A DNA stretch of 5,088 nucleotides, taken from contig PSRF01000237.1 in assembly GCA_003175865.1 (NCBI GenBank), positions 1 to 5,088 on the forward strand, given 5' to 3'. The translations under genes and the position numbers were made by a program. Position 1 is the first letter of the stretch, and each line of letters opens with the position of its first letter. The notes beneath the pieces were generated by a model. That model worked only from the letters and a program-made list of their open reading frames with translations. It had not been told where the DNA came from and ran no database searches. This document shows, in pieces, positions 1 to 5,088 of this stretch. The DNA is from Blastocatellia bacterium. GTDB taxonomy: Bacteria > Acidobacteriota > Blastocatellia > Pyrinomonadales > Pyrinomonadaceae.

Positions 1-76
1 CGTGCGCGCAAACTTTTTTGTGGAGTTCACCTTTGATTCGCAGGCCGCGGTTCATGGGTAGTTTTCACAAAGATAA

Positions 77-556
77 CTACTGGCCGCTCTTCTTTCGTGG
101 ATCATCCGAAGGATTGACGTAAGTAATTTCCCATGGACCTTCTCCATGCAGTTGAATGATGGTCTCTTCCGATGCGAACGCGAAGTGTTTCATTTGCGGA
201 GCAAGAAAGCCAAAGGTTCCCGCCGGCATGGCATTAGCCTTTGACTCTTCAAACTTCTCTCCCATGCCAATATTGAATTTCCCTGAGATGACCGTGACAT
301 GCTCGACCCTCGTGTGCCAGTGGGGCGGAATTTTGTAACCAGCCGGCATCGACAGGCGCATCGTGTAGAGTCCCGCACTGAACGGGTTACCCTCCAGTAC
401 AGCGAGCTTTGCACCCGCTGGCAGCGCGTTTGGCGCATCCATCCATTTAACGTCTCCCGGTGTGAACAGACCATGATCCACCATCTTGGATTCCTGGCTA
501 AATGCGATCACACCTACTGCTAACATCACCATTGTGCCAATAACTGTTTTTCTCAT
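77..556 (-). CDS. Exported single-domain cupin protein
   Basis: The protein has 159 residues. An N-terminal signal peptide (MRKT, then a hydrophobic stretch to about residue 20) has a plausible cleavage site after A-F-S20, so the mature protein should be periplasmic or secreted. The rest is one cupin barrel. Motif 1 lies at residues 73-92 with the H79-W-H81-x3-E85 pattern, and motif 2 is P120-x3-H124. H79, H81, E85 and H124 are the usual four metal ligands of the fold, so it should bind a divalent metal. The cupin fold covers dioxygenases, isomerases and sensors, and nothing here fixes a substrate; the tail (LHGEGPWEITYVNPSDDPR) resembles unassigned cupin-domain proteins. The ATG at 556 follows AGGGAA (560-565) and GAAAGGTG (567-574) on the same strand. 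It is on the same strand as the 79-residue gene but 182 bases away, so co-transcription is uncertain. The call of a cupin is firm; the reaction is unknown. Confidence 0.9.
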   Translation of the reverse strand: MRKTVIGTMVMLAVGVIAFSQESKMVDHGLFTPGDVKWMDAPNALPAGAKLAVLEGNPFSAGLYTMRLSMPAGYKIPPHWHTRVEHVTVISGKFNIGMGEKFEESKANAMPAGTFGFLAPQMKHFAFASEETIIQLHGEGPWEITYVNPSDDPRKKSGQ

Positions 557-559
557 TGC

Positions 560-605
560 TTCCCTACACCTTTCTCGTTTTGGAACGGTGATTAGTTGTA
601 GGGAA
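560..605 (-). promoter_or_regulatory. Inverted repeat in the cupin leader covering the ribosome binding site
   Basis: TTCCCTACA at 560-568 and TGTAGGGAA at 597-605 form a perfect 9-bp inverted repeat with a 28-nt spacer. Read as the cupin mRNA, the 3' arm contains the AGGGAA next to the start codon. Inside the spacer, CACC could also pair with the GGTG of the second Shine-Dalgarno candidate. The structure could hide the ribosome binding site or be a protein operator. A 9-bp inverted repeat at this spacing is expected roughly once by chance in a window this size, so only its position makes it notable. Confidence 0.3.
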
Positions 606-738
606 TGTTATCTCTTTTGAGCACACAATTGCGAGATTAGGAACCCAATTCAAACTGCTGAGCCCTACAAGCGCGAAGCCGGAATTTGCAAGCGGTGTAA
701 TCTGCGCACTAAAGCGGCGTGTTCGCAGTGTCAAACCT

Positions 739-978
739 CTACTTAGATCCGTACGCTAACTCATCCATCATGTCGGCAAATCTTGTCCAGGAGATTCGTT
801 TCCTGATCTGCCGATTACGGCCGTACCAGAACAGTGATCCTCGGCCGATCATCAAAGTTCCGATCTTCTGCTTGGAAGCATAGATGTCCAACTCGATCGA
901 CGACCCTGCCTTGAACAATTCAATTGCCTGCAGATGAGCAATAACAGTGTGCTTGCGTTTGGCACGTTTCTTAGGCAT
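739..978 (-). CDS. Small basic protein of unknown function (79 aa)
   Basis: I chose the ATG at 978 (MPKKRAKRKH...) over the in-frame upstream ATG at 1026 because AGAGGA (985-990) sits 6 nt before it, whereas the extra 16 residues of the longer form look like leader sequence. The 79-residue product is very basic: 17 Lys/Arg against 6 Asp/Glu, with a Lys/Arg-rich first ten residues. The middle (residues 28-53, with IGTLMIGRGSLFWYGR at its end) reads as alternating beta strands ending in a Gly/aromatic motif. It is followed by a basic patch (RNRQIRKR) and a short helix-like tail (WTRFADMMDEL). There is no signal peptide or membrane segment, so it should be cytoplasmic. The charge would suit nucleic-acid binding, but I recognise no named family. 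It is transcribed divergently from the peptidase gene, with a palindromic repeat between them. Coding is supported by the clear ribosome binding site and the motif-like composition. Confidence 0.7.
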   Translation of the reverse strand: MPKKRAKRKHTVIAHLQAIELFKAGSSIELDIYASKQKIGTLMIGRGSLFWYGRNRQIRKRISWTRFADMMDELAYGSK

Positions 979-1090
979 CGGGTTTCCTCTGGTTACAGGA
1001 ATCTGCGTGATAGATCTCAAAATCACCCTGAACTACTCTAACAACAAACCCTTGGAAACGTACCCTTTAGTTACACTTGCGACTTAATCA

Positions 1091-1200
1091 TTCAAGCTCT
1101 TCTGTCGGACCGCGTACGACTCGTGCCTACCTTTGTTAACAAGCTTTAATTCTAAATGACATGCGCATGAGACGTACGCGGTCTGACAGAACAGCTTGAA
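1091..1200. repeat. Dispersed palindromic element, copy 1
   Basis: The left arm (1091-1126, beginning TTCAAGCTCTTCTGTCGGA) and right arm (1165-1200, ending CAGCTTGAA) are inverted repeats matching at 32 of 36 positions. They surround a 38-nt loop that holds the perfect palindrome TTGTTAACAA (1133-1142). A second copy lies at 4143-4254. The left arms of the two copies agree at 34 of 36 positions and the right arms at 29 of 36. The loops share an AGCTTTAATT-CTAA-like core. Weak similarity continues right to about 1232 (ACTAATAAGAGC here, ACTAAAAGGAGC in copy 2), so the true element may be longer. There is no coding capacity for a transposase. It would fit a MITE-like or REP-like non-autonomous element, but that class is inference. 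Confidence 0.85.
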
Positions 1201-1224
1201 CCTCCATCCGCGAGTTACTAATAA
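1196..1224 (+). promoter_or_regulatory. Candidate sigma70-type promoter for the S9 peptidase
   Basis: TTGAAC (1196-1201) and TAATAA (1219-1224) are separated by exactly 17 nt, close to the housekeeping consensus. Transcription would begin near 1231 and leave a leader of about 90 nt before the ATG at 1320. The -35 box is the last bases of palindromic element copy 1. In copy 2 the equivalent position reads TTGAAC with ACTAAA 17 nt later, a poorer -10. The assignment rests on consensus match and position only. Confidence 0.4.
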
Positions 1225-1319
1225 GAGCACCAAAGATCTGTGGATTCCCCTTTTACGAAACCTTTCTGTTACCATTGCGTAAACCTAATTCCAACTCCAA
1301 CCCACAGAAAGAGGTTTGT

Positions 1320-3992
1320 ATGCGCTCCTTAGTTACCCTTCTCCTGACCGCATTGATCACACTGGCGATTGCTCAACAAGTCTTCGCCCAGGCACCACCC
1401 TTAATCGACCGCGAACTTTTCTTTGGAGATCCGGAGATTGCCGGCGCGCAAATCTCACCCGATGGAGCCTTCATCGCGTTCATCAAACCATTCAAAGGCA
1501 CACGTAACGTCTGGGTGAAACGCACTGCTGATCCTTTCACGAGCGCGAAACCGATCACTGCCGACACCACCCGTCCGATTCCTTCTTACTTCTGGTCACG
1601 CGACGGCAAATTCATTCTTTACGTTCAAGACAAAGCCGGCGACGAAAATTACAACGTCTACGCAGTCAACCCGGCGGACGCACCGGCCACTGGTCAGGAA
1701 GTTCCAACTGCACGAAATCTGACTGACACGAAAGGTGTACGAGCGTTTATTTACTCGGTCCCGCGGAGTGACCCTGACACTATTTACGTAGGTATCAACG
1801 ATCGCGACAAGGCTTGGCACGATCTTTACAAAGTGAAGATTTCTACCGGCGAGCGGACGCTCGTTCGCAAAAATACAGAACGGATCACTGACTGGGTGTT
1901 TGATCTCAAGGACCAACTCCGACTCGCAACTCGTTCAGCAGAAAACGGTGACACAGAGGTTCTTCGGGTTGATGCCAACGGCTTCACCAAGGTCTATTCC
2001 TGCGGTGTCTTCGAAACCTGCGGACCGGTTCGTTATCACAAAGACGGTATCCGCACGTACTTCACTACCAATAAGGGCAGCGATACGGATTTGATTAAAC
2101 TCGAATTATTTAATCCAACTACCGGTACTGAAGAGCTAGTCGAATCCGATCCTATGAAGCGCGTCGATTTCGGAAGCGCTTCCTTCTCCGAGCTATCTGA
2201 CGATCTGATAGCCACGACCTACGATGATGAGCGCGAAAGGATCTACTGGAAAGATAAAAACTACGAGGCTGATTACAAACTGCTTCAGAAACAACTTCCC
2301 GGCAAAGAGCTCGCTTTCGGATCCTCAACCAGGGATGAAAAACTGCTAATCATCTCGGCGTATGGCGACACCGATCCCGGCTCAACGTACCTGTTTGATC
2401 GAACAACAAAGAAGTTGACGCTTCAGTATCAAATTCGCGAAAAGTTGAACCGCGATTACCTCGCGCCGATGAAGCCAGTCACTTACAAGTCGTCCGACGG
2501 TTTGGAAATTCCGGCTTACCTGACGTTGCCGAAAGGCGTTGAAGCGAAGAATCTGCCGGCAGTTATTGTTCCACATGGTGGTCCATGGGGACGCGATAGC
2601 TGGGGCTACAATTCGTTCGCACAGTTTCTTGCGAATCGCGGTTACGCAGTGTTGCAACCCAACTTCCGTGCTTCAACTGGTTACGGGAAGAAGTTTCTCG
2701 ACGCCGGTAATAAACAATGGGGCGAGAAGATGCAGGACGACGTGACATGGGGAGCAAAGTACTTGATCGCTCAAGGCATCGCCGATCCAAAACGTGTCGG
2801 CATCATGGGCGGTTCATACGGGGGGTATGCAACACTCGCCGGAGTGACATTCACGCCAGATCTGTATGCAGCGGCTGTGTCCATTGTTGGACCATCTAAT
2901 TTGATCACGCTGCTCGAGTCGATTCCGCCTTACTGGGAACAGATCAGAAAACTGTTCTACGAAAGGATGGGCGATCCAAACACGCCGGAAGGCAAAGCGC
3001 AGTTACAAAGACAATCACCACTTAACTCAGCTGACAAAATAAAAACGCCGCTGCTGGTTGTTCAGGGAGCTAACGATCCTCGCGTGAATAAACGAGAGTC
3101 GGATCAGATCGTGATTGCGTTGCGCGATCGGGGTTTCCCAGTCGAGTACTTGGTAGCGCCAGACGAAGGTCATGGATTTGCGCGACCGGTGAATAACATG
3201 GCGATGTTTGCGTCTTCGGAGAAGTTCCTCGCGAAATATCTTGGCGGTCGTTACCAGGAAACCATGACTTCCGAAGTCACACAGCGACTCAAGGACATCA
3301 CTGTTGACGTTAAGACTGTTACACTTCCGAAGAAGATGGACACGAGTGCCGCGCTGCCGAAACCGGCTGTCGATCTTCAACCAGGTACCTTCAACTACAA
3401 AGGCTCAATTGTTGCTGGTCCACAATCAGTTCCGTTTACCCTCAAAAAGGAAATCAAGGAGGAGAATGGAGCCTGGAGCGTAAACGAAACGGCAGTCCTT
3501 CCGCAGGGTGAATTTGCAGATATCAGCACAATTGAAAAGAAAACGTTGTTACTCAAACATCGTTCAATCAAGCAAGCTCAAATGACGATTGAGCTCGACG
3601 TCGCACCAAACAAACTGAGCGGCTCGATGAACATGAACGGCCAGGCCACTCCTATCAACGCCGATCCTGGCGGTACTCTGTTTGCAGATGGTGCGGGAAC
3701 ATTCGATGTGATCGCATCATTACCACTGGCCGATGGCTACAGTGTCGCTTTCCGCAACTTCGATCTCCAGAAACAAAAACCACAGATGAAGCAGCTTAAA
3801 GTAGTGGGGATGGAGAGCGTGACAGTGCCTGCCGGAACTTTCGACGCCTACAAAGTTGAGATTGTCGACGCCGCTAATGACGCGGACAAACAGACTGTAT
3901 GGATCGCAAAGGACACCCGGAAGGTCTTAAAAATTTCCGCCGTCCTCACCGGTTTCGGCGGCGCCATAATGACATCTGAACTAACTCAATGA
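1320..3992 (+). CDS. Exported S9-family serine peptidase with C-terminal DUF3108-like extension
   Basis: I start it at ATG 1320 (890 residues) because GAAAGAGGT (1307-1315) lies just upstream and a typical signal peptide begins there. The in-frame TTG at 1275 would put 15 polar residues in front of it. The signal peptide is residues 1-23, with cleavage after VFA. Residues about 28-365 form the WD40/PD40-like beta-propeller of the family, with repeats such as ISPDGAFIAFI and WSRDGKFILYV. Residues about 380-642 are the alpha/beta-hydrolase catalytic domain: HGGPW at 419-423, NFRASTGYG at 448-456, nucleophile S499 in GGSYGG, D586 in GANDPRV and H618 in DEGHGF. The triad is complete, so it should be an active periplasmic or secreted oligopeptidase or aminopeptidase; the exact specificity is not visible. 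After a linker, residues about 686-890 add a second beta-rich domain with VPAGTFDAYKVEI (836-848) and W861-IAKDTRKVLK, which resembles DUF3108. C228 and C234 are the only cysteines in the protein. It has its own leader and promoter candidate and no co-directional partner close by. Confidence 0.93.
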   Translation: MRSLVTLLLTALITLAIAQQVFAQAPPLIDRELFFGDPEIAGAQISPDGAFIAFIKPFKGTRNVWVKRTADPFTSAKPITADTTRPIPSYFWSRDGKFILYVQDKAGDENYNVYAVNPADAPATGQEVPTARNLTDTKGVRAFIYSVPRSDPDTIYVGINDRDKAWHDLYKVKISTGERTLVRKNTERITDWVFDLKDQLRLATRSAENGDTEVLRVDANGFTKVYSCGVFETCGPVRYHKDGIRTYFTTNKGSDTDLIKLELFNPTTGTEELVESDPMKRVDFGSASFSELSDDLIATTYDDERERIYWKDKNYEADYKLLQKQLPGKELAFGSSTRDEKLLIISAYGDTDPGSTYLFDRTTKKLTLQYQIREKLNRDYLAPMKPVTYKSSDGLEIPAYLTLPKGVEAKNLPAVIVPHGGPWGRDSWGYNSFAQFLANRGYAVLQPNFRASTGYGKKFLDAGNKQWGEKMQDDVTWGAKYLIAQGIADPKRVGIMGGSYGGYATLAGVTFTPDLYAAAVSIVGPSNLITLLESIPPYWEQIRKLFYERMGDPNTPEGKAQLQRQSPLNSADKIKTPLLVVQGANDPRVNKRESDQIVIALRDRGFPVEYLVAPDEGHGFARPVNNMAMFASSEKFLAKYLGGRYQETMTSEVTQRLKDITVDVKTVTLPKKMDTSAALPKPAVDLQPGTFNYKGSIVAGPQSVPFTLKKEIKEENGAWSVNETAVLPQGEFADISTIEKKTLLLKHRSIKQAQMTIELDVAPNKLSGSMNMNGQATPINADPGGTLFADGAGTFDVIASLPLADGYSVAFRNFDLQKQKPQMKQLKVVGMESVTVPAGTFDAYKVEIVDAANDADKQTVWIAKDTRKVLKISAVLTGFGGAIMTSELTQ

Positions 3993-4031
3993 TCGCGCTG
4001 GGAGCTGCCTTGCCTAATCAACCGTAGTGCT

Positions 4032-4059
4032 GGGAGCGCAGGCGTCCTCGCCTGCCTCC
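4032..4059. repeat. GC-rich hairpin after the peptidase gene, without T-tract
   Basis: GGAG, a bulged C, and GCAGGCG (4033-4044) pair with CGCCTGC and CTCC (4049-4059) around the loop TCCT, giving 11 base pairs with one bulge. No run of T follows, so it is not a standard intrinsic terminator, though it could protect the 3' end of the peptidase mRNA. Its core matches the terminator hairpin at 4943-4962 at 18 of 20 positions, which suggests a dispersed hairpin family. GCTGGGAGC occurs both at 3997-4005 and overlapping the start of this hairpin (4029-4037). Confidence 0.55.
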
Positions 4060-4062
4060 TGT

Positions 4063-4089
4063 CCTAATTCATAGCTTCGCTGAATTGGG
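4063..4089. other. AT-rich hairpin downstream of the peptidase gene
   Basis: CCTAATTCA (4063-4071) and TGAATTGGG (4081-4089) form a 9-bp stem with one G-T pair and a 9-nt loop. It follows directly on the GC-rich hairpin. No T-tract follows. It may be part of the peptidase 3' untranslated region; no function can be read from it. Confidence 0.3.
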
Positions 4090-4142
4090 AACCTGTATTG
4101 CTAAGTGGTGTCCTAATTTCAGGAGGATCTCTGATTGAATAA

Positions 4143-4254
4143 TTCAAGCTCTTCTGTCGGAGCGCGTACGTCTCGTGCGCCAGCTTAATTACTAATCCGT
4201 TGTGAGCTCACAACATCCGCACGAGACGTACACGGTCAGACAGGAGGGGTTGAA
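4143..4254. repeat. Dispersed palindromic element, copy 2
   Basis: The left arm (4143-4178) and right arm (4219-4254) are inverted repeats matching at 30 of 36 positions, around a 40-nt loop. The loop contains a perfect 16-bp palindrome, GTTGTGAGCTCACAAC (4199-4214), that is absent in this form from copy 1. The copy has the same orientation as copy 1 at 1091-1200, judged from the near-identical left arms and the shared AGCTT-AATT loop core, so the two are direct repeats about 3 kb apart enclosing the peptidase gene. The left arm is better conserved between copies than the right. No coding capacity is seen. Confidence 0.85.
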
Positions 4255-4312
4255 CCTTAATCCCAACGGCGCACTAAAAGGAGCCAACCTCCTGCCTCTC
4301 TATAACTTCACA

Positions 4313-4350
4313 TTAGCGTCTCTGTGTAATCGTCGTAATCTGTGGATAAC
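4313..4350. repeat. Possible dispersed CTCTGTG-type intergenic repeat
   Basis: The stretch GCGTCTCTGTGTAATC then GTAATCTGTGGATAAC reads, on the other strand, as GTTATCCACAGATTAC followed by GATTACACAGAGACGC. From memory this resembles the ACACAGA/CACAGAG-type intergenic repeats seen in several environmental phyla. Within it GTAATC occurs twice. A related stretch lies at 4989-5022. It lies in the leader region of the 147-residue gene. Only a genome-wide count can confirm that it is repetitive. Confidence 0.35.
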
Positions 4351-4468
4351 TCCTCACTTTTAAGTCGCAACGATTTCCTTCCCTCCTCGTGGCACATCGA
4401 TAGCAACAAGAAACGCATACTTCCCGTCAGTGGCCGCTTCCAATGCTTGAAAACGAAAGGTGAATGTA

Positions 4469-4912
4469 ATGAGAAGGTATGTATGGATGACGATAATCGT
4501 CGTCGCAGTTTTCGGGTCAGCTGCTCTTCACAGCAATTCCCAGTCAATCCTGGGTGTTCGAGCACGTATTCCATTTGATTTCATGGTGGGCGATCAGATT
4601 ATCCCCGCGGGTATGGTCTCGGCTCGTGGGGTAAACACATCGAACGCAGGTACGTTGTCGATCACGAATCACAGCGTTAATGAAAACATTGTTCGTATTG
4701 GCCATCGGCTGCCAGGAACTAACATCACGAAGCAAGGCAAACTTGTCTTCCATCGGTATGGCGACCGTTACTATCTCGCTGAGGTCTGGGTACCCGGCTA
4801 CAAAGCGTGGCAGGTTGAGGAGTCAAATAGCGAAAGAGCGATGAAAAGTGAAAGGCGTTTTGCAAGGAACACCAGACCTCGAGTGGTCACTGTCCTTGCC
4901 GAAATCCAGTAA
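4469..4912 (+). CDS. Small exported protein of an Acidobacteria-type family, unknown function (147 aa)
   Basis: The ATG at 4469 is preferred over an in-frame GTG at 4460, because that GTG is itself part of the Shine-Dalgarno sequence GAAAGGTG (4455-4462), 6 nt before the ATG. Residues 1 to about 25 form a signal peptide (MRRYVW, then a hydrophobic run ITIVVAVFG-like in composition and a small-residue region). The mature part begins near SILGVRARIPFDFMVGDQIIPAG (residues 26-48 in two overlapping motifs), continues with LSITNHSVNENIVRIG, and has a second signature, LVFHRYGDRYYLAEVWVPG, at 92-110. A charged stretch, ESNSERAMKSERR, follows at 118-130. The alternating pattern suggests a compact beta sandwich or barrel. 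From memory this signature pair marks an abundant, uncharacterised family of exported Acidobacteriota proteins; no enzymatic motif or cysteine is present. It is a single-gene unit with its own terminator. Confidence 0.82.
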   Translation: MRRYVWMTIIVVAVFGSAALHSNSQSILGVRARIPFDFMVGDQIIPAGMVSARGVNTSNAGTLSITNHSVNENIVRIGHRLPGTNITKQGKLVFHRYGDRYYLAEVWVPGYKAWQVEESNSERAMKSERRFARNTRPRVVTVLAEIQ

Positions 4913-4940
4913 CCATCTCACTCGGTTTCAAACACAAGAG

Positions 4941-4968
4941 AGGCAGGCCTCATCGCCTGCCTTTTTTT
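4941..4968 (+). terminator. Rho-independent terminator of the 147-aa protein gene
   Basis: AGGCAGGC (4941-4948) and GCCTGCCT (4955-4962) form a perfect 8-bp GC-rich stem with a CTCATC loop, followed directly by seven T (4962-4968). It lies 28 nt after the stop codon. The stem-loop core is nearly the same sequence as the non-terminating hairpin at 4038-4057. Confidence 0.9.
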
Positions 4969-4988
4969 AACAACGCGAAAGTACGACG

Positions 4989-5022
4989 ACTCTCTGCGCT
5001 AACTCTGCGTCCTCTGTGTAGC
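4989..5022. repeat. Possible dispersed CTCTGCG-type intergenic repeat
   Basis: CTCTGCG or CTCTGTG recurs three times in this short stretch (CTCTGCGCTAA, CTCTGCGTC, CTCTGTGTAG). On the other strand it reads ACACAGAGGACGCAGAG. It shares TCTGTGTA with the stretch at 4313-4350. This resembles the low-complexity intergenic repeats common in several environmental phyla, but copy number cannot be seen from one window. The remaining bases to the end of the window hold no supportable gene. Confidence 0.4.
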
Positions 5023-5088
5023 AAGTTCTTAAGTTCTTCTTTTTCTGAGAAGGTTCTTAAACGGCTCTGCCTTACTCCTTGCGGAAAG

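Noticed and set aside
1..76. TGCGCGCA palindrome and a run of six T as a possible terminator from a gene outside the window
   Set aside because: The stem is cut by the window edge and no stable hairpin next to the T-run can be drawn.
704..713. GCGCACTAAA shared with 4269-4278, suggesting a third fragment of the palindromic element
   Set aside because: Ten-base matches are expected by chance in a window of this size and no arm sequence accompanies it.
1084..1275. 63-residue minus-strand open frame between the two divergent genes
   Set aside because: It is made largely of the palindromic element and has no convincing ribosome binding site or protein-like composition.
1275..1319. TTG start giving a 905-residue peptidase
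   Set aside because: The ATG at 1320 has a better-spaced ribosome binding site and begins directly with a signal peptide; the extra 15 residues are polar and would bury it.
3027..3380. 117-residue open frame antisense to the peptidase
   Set aside because: It is antisense to the 3' end of the catalytic domain and the linker, has no family-like motifs, and is a usual by-product of a long real gene. The same applies to the antisense frame at 1596-1916.
4121..4188. Perfect AGGAGG (4121-4126) followed by TTG at 4135 and a 17-codon frame
   Set aside because: The peptide would be read through the left arm of the palindromic element, is serine-rich and featureless, and stops in the loop; most likely a chance match.
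4341..4349. TGTGGATAA, a perfect consensus DnaA box on the minus strand
   Set aside because: It is a single box with no cluster, no AT-rich unwinding element and no dnaA/dnaN neighbours. It falls inside a likely dispersed repeat, so there is no case for an origin.
4460..4468. GTG start for the 147-residue protein
   Set aside because: The GTG overlaps the Shine-Dalgarno sequence GAAAGGTG that serves the ATG at 4469.
5026..5060. Repeated GTTCTTAA units and a weak CTTCT/AGAAG hairpin
   Set aside because: The stem is only five AT-rich pairs and the repeats are low-complexity, which is not enough to call a terminator or a repeat family.

Overview
This looks like an ordinary chromosomal stretch of a free-living, didermic, non-model bacterium with about half G+C. 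The best guess is Acidobacteriota (Blastocatellia/Pyrinomonadaceae-like). That placement is inference. It rests on the small exported protein at 4469-4912, whose IPFDFMVGD..IPAG and LVFHRYGDRYYLAEVW signatures are, from memory, typical of a family abundant in Acidobacteriota, and on intergenic space rich in short palindromic repeats. No 16S, tRNA or other phylogenetic marker is present.

Layout. Two genes are read leftward: an exported single-domain cupin (77-556) and a 79-residue, strongly basic protein of unknown function (739-978). Two genes are read rightward: a large exported S9-family (prolyl oligopeptidase/DPP-like) serine peptidase with an unusual C-terminal beta-rich extension (1320-3992), and a 147-residue exported protein of unknown function (4469-4912) that ends at a clear intrinsic terminator (4941-4968). 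All four have recognisable Shine-Dalgarno sequences and separate leaders, so they look like independent transcription units, not one pathway operon. Three of the four carry signal peptides, so most of the window's output goes to the cell envelope.

The most interesting content is intergenic. Two homologous copies of a roughly 110-bp imperfect palindrome (36-nt arms, 38-40-nt loop) flank the peptidase gene in the same orientation, at 1091-1200 and 4143-4254. The right end of the first copy supplies the -35 box of the best promoter candidate for the peptidase. A second small hairpin family occurs at 4032-4059 (no T-tract) and 4941-4968 (with a T-tract, acting as terminator); the two cores match at 18 of 20 positions. 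Two further stretches (4313-4350 and 4989-5022) resemble dispersed CTCTGTG/CTCTGCG repeats.

The ends (1-76 and 5023-5088) hold no gene that can be supported. The gene-free stretches over 300 bases, 979-1319 and 3993-4468, contain these repeats, a promoter candidate and hairpins. I see no CRISPR array, transposase, RNA gene, or obvious defence or biosynthetic system. The peptidase fusion and the dispersed palindrome are the best leads, and neither amounts to a demonstrated new system.
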